Below are positions 61,640-64,000 of a stretch of 64,000 bases of DNA, in pieces (positions within the stretch are counted from its first letter, which is position 1; each line of letters opens with the position of its first letter). This DNA is from Steromphala cineraria. Taxonomy: Eukaryota; Mollusca; Gastropoda; Trochida; Trochidae. The stretch is from the NCBI GenBank assembly GCA_916613615.1, contig OU744725.1, positions 63,744,575 through 63,808,574 on the forward strand, written 5' to 3'. The position numbers and the translations under genes were made by a program. The notes beneath the pieces are model-generated. The model was not told the DNA's origin. It did not search any database and was given only the letters and a program-made list of their open reading frames with translations.

Positions 61640-63586
61640 ATATTTTTAGTTTTTGTATAATTGGCTTTAGATGCGACCCTAATGTACAAGTTGAGCAGTT
61701 ATTGTCATTTAGTTCCCACGATGAAATTTTCTTAATATGACATGGATTTGCAGAAAACTTTGCTTAAATGTACACAAAAACAAGTGCTATCTGCTGGTGT
61801 AAACCAATCTTCTCACAGATTTGTAGTTTTTGTATAATTGGCTTTAGATGCGACACTTATGTACAAGTTGAGCAGTTATTGTCATTTTGTTCCCACGATG
61901 AAATTTTCTTAATATGACATGGATTTGCAGAAAACTTTGCTCAAATGTACACAAAAACAAGTGCTATCTGCTGGTATAATCCAATCTTCTCACATATTTT
62001 TAGTTTTTGTATAATTGGCTTTAGATGCGAACCTAATGTACAAGTTTAGAAGTTATTGTCATTTTGTTCCCACGATGAAATTTTCTTAATATGACATGGA
62101 TTTGCAGAAAACTTTGCTCAAATGTACACAAAAACAAGTGCTATCTGCTGGTATAAACCAATCTTCTCACAGATTTGTAGTTTTTGTATAATTGGCTTTA
62201 GATGCGACCCTAATGTACAAGTTGAGCAGTTATTGTCATTTTGTTCCCACGATGAAATTTTCTTAATATGACATGGATTTGCAGAAAACTTTGCTCAAAT
62301 GTACACAAAAACAAGTGCTATCTGCTGGTATAATCCAATCTTCTCACATATTTGTAGTTTTTGTATAATTGGCTTTAGATGCGAACCTAATGTACAAGTT
62401 TAGAAGTTATTGTCATTTTGTTCCCACGATGAAATTTTCTTAATATGACATGGATTTGCAGAAAATTTTGCTCAAATGTACACAAAAACAAGTGCTATCT
62501 GCTGGTATAAACCAATCTTCTCACATATTTTTAGTTTTTGTATAATTGGCTTTAGATGCGACCCTAATGTACAAGTTGAGCAGTTATTGTCATTTAGTTC
62601 CCACGATGAAATTTTCTTAATATGACATGGATTTGCAGAAAACTTTGCTCAAATGTACACAAAATCAAGTGCTATCTGCTGGTGTAAACCAATCTTCTCA
62701 CAGATTTGTAGTTTTTGTATAATTGGCTTTAGATGCGACACTTATGTACAAGTTGAGCAGTTATTGTCATTTTGTTCCCACGATGAAATTTTCTTAATAT
62801 GACATGGATTTGCAGAAAACTTTGCTCAAATGTACACAAAAACAAGTGCTATCTGCTGGTATAATCCAATCTTCTCACATATTTTTAGTTTTTGTATAAT
62901 TGGCTTTAGATGCGAACCTAATGTACAAGTTTAGAAGTTATTGTCATTTTGTTCCCACGATGAAATTTTCTTAATATGACATGGATTTGCAGAAAACTTT
63001 GCTTAAATGTACACAAAAACAAGTGCTATCTGCTGGTGTAAACCAATCTTCTCACAGATTTGTAGTTTTTGTATAATTGGCTTTAGATGCGACACTTATG
63101 TACAAGTTGAGCAGTTATTGTCATTTTGTTCCCACGATGAAATGTTCTTAATATGACATGGATTTGCAGAAAACTTTGCTTAAATGTACACAAAAACAAG
63201 TGCTATCTGCTGGTGTAAACCAATCTTCTCACAGATTTGTAGTTTTTGTATAATTGGCTTTAGATGCGACCCTAATGTACAAGTTGAGCAGTTGTTGTCA
63301 TTTTGTTCCCACGATGAAATTTTCTTAATATGACATGGATTTGCAGAAAACTTTGCTCAAATGTACACAAAAACAAGTGCTATCTGCTGGTATAATCCAA
63401 TCTTCTCACATATTTTTAGTTTTTGTATAATTGGCTTTAGATGCGAACCTAATGTACAAGTTTAGAAGTTATTGTCATTTTGTTCCCACGATGAAATTTT
63501 CTTAATATGACATGGATTTGCAGAAAACTTTGCTCAAATGTACACAAAAACAAGTGCTATCTGCTGGTATAAACCAATCTTCTCAC
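61640..63586 (+). repeat. New HOR variants marked by catttagttcc, 885 and 1062 bp
   Basis: The monomers at 61640, 62525 and 63587 carry catttagttcc, a change in the otherwise conserved tgtcattttgttcc core, and each is followed by a cgacacttatg monomer. The first unit has five monomers and the second six. R1, R2 and R3 types (gtcgtatttg, tactag, aatgtaaac) are absent here, while R4-R8-like types continue. This looks like a local expansion of the second half of the 8-mer. Confidence 0.8.
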
Positions 63587-64000
63587 ATATTTTTAGTTTT
63601 TGTATAATTGGCTTTAGATGCGACCCTAATGTACAAGTTGAGCAGTTATTGTCATTTAGTTCCCACGATGAAATTTTCTTAATATGACATGGATTTGCAG
63701 AAAACTTTGCTTAAATGTACACAAAAACAAGTGCTATCTGCTGGTGTAAACCAATCTTCTCACAGATTTGTAGTTTTTGTATAATTGGCTTTAGATGCGA
63801 CACTTATGTACAAGTTGAGCAGTTATTGTCATTTTGTTCCCACGATGAACTTTTCTTAATATGACATGGATTTGCAGAAAACTTTGCTCAAATGTACACA
63901 AAAACAAGTGCTATCTGCTGGTATAATCCAATCTTCTCACATATTTTTAGTTTTTGTATAATTGGCTTTAGATGCGAACCTAATGTACAAGTTTAGAAGT
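63587..64000 (+). repeat. Third catttagttcc unit, cut by the window edge
   Basis: It begins as the two preceding units do: a catttagttcc monomer with gcttaaatg, then cgacacttatg at 63764. The second monomer has gatgaacttttc. The third monomer (gaacc, tttagaag) is cut off at 64000, so the array continues beyond the window. Confidence 0.85.

Larger units (their letters stand above)
33636..64000 (+). repeat. Right satellite array, about 171 tandem 177-bp monomers
   Basis: Same monomer family, same orientation and same 177-bp period as the left array, but a different set of variants. The 176-bp catgattttt type and the gttgggcag type were not seen here. Instead there are monomers ending aatgtaaactaatc, monomers with gaacctaatg, tttgtcgtatttg, ccatgatgaaattttcataat, tactagttgag, gagaagcaattg, aagtttagaag and gcagttgttg. 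The array runs off the window edge without any transition to unique sequence. From about 41.6 kb it is dominated by an 8-monomer higher-order repeat. No gene or mobile element was seen in it. Confidence 0.98.

Noticed and set aside
1..64000. CRISPR array or plasmid iterons
   Set aside because: There is no repeat-spacer alternation: the whole 177-bp unit repeats with no unique spacers, there are no neighbouring genes, and the unit is far longer than CRISPR repeats or iterons.
1..64000. Transposable element, rRNA, tRNA or telomere repeats within the array
   Set aside because: The 177-bp register was followed across the window and shifted only by one- or two-base indels, apart from the gap. No insertion large enough for such elements is present.

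Overview
The whole window is one tandem satellite DNA array. Apart from a 500-base run of N at 33136-33635, every base belongs to head-to-tail copies, all in one orientation, of a single repeat unit of about 177 bp. That makes roughly 187 copies left of the gap and 171 right of it. A typical unit (for example 178-354) is AT-rich: 60 of 177 bases are G or C by hand count, about 34%. I found no protein-coding gene, RNA gene, transposable element, telomere repeat or inverted block. The organism must be a eukaryote with long, nucleosome-scale satellite arrays, of the kind found at centromeres or in pericentromeric and other heterochromatin. I do not recognise the monomer as alpha satellite or as the Arabidopsis 178-bp repeat and cannot name the species.

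Layout. The left array (1-33135) is built from monomer types that include a 176-bp type with a one-base deletion at the unit boundary (ctcatgattttt), a type with ttttcgtataattgg plus gttgggcag, and types with gctaaaaac or a ctgaaat change. They recur in irregular higher-order repeats (HORs) of 4, 5, 6, 8, 11 and more units. Examples are 2124/4069 (11-mer spacing), 14151/15035 (5-mer), 17687/18748 (6-mer), 21225/22640 (8-mer) and 27769/31839 (23-mer spacing). The right array (33636-64000) lacks those markers and has its own: aatgtaaactaatc, gaacctaatg, tttgtcgtatttg, ccatgatgaaat, aagtttagaag and gagaagcaattg. From about 41.6 kb it is organised around a regular 8-monomer HOR of 1416 bp, here called R1-R8. 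Near-complete copies start at 50136, 54207, 57746 and 60224, and shortened 4-, 6- and 8-unit derivatives lie between them. From 61640 a further variant, marked by catttagttcc, takes over.

The gap sits exactly where left-type monomers change to right-type, and its 500 N do not preserve the 177-bp register. It is therefore best read as a placeholder of unknown size, or possibly a join between two different arrays. The notable biology is structural: nested HORs, hybrid monomers that look like unequal-crossover products, inverted repeats inside the monomer, and a strongly conserved short core. All similarity statements were made by eye, without alignment software.
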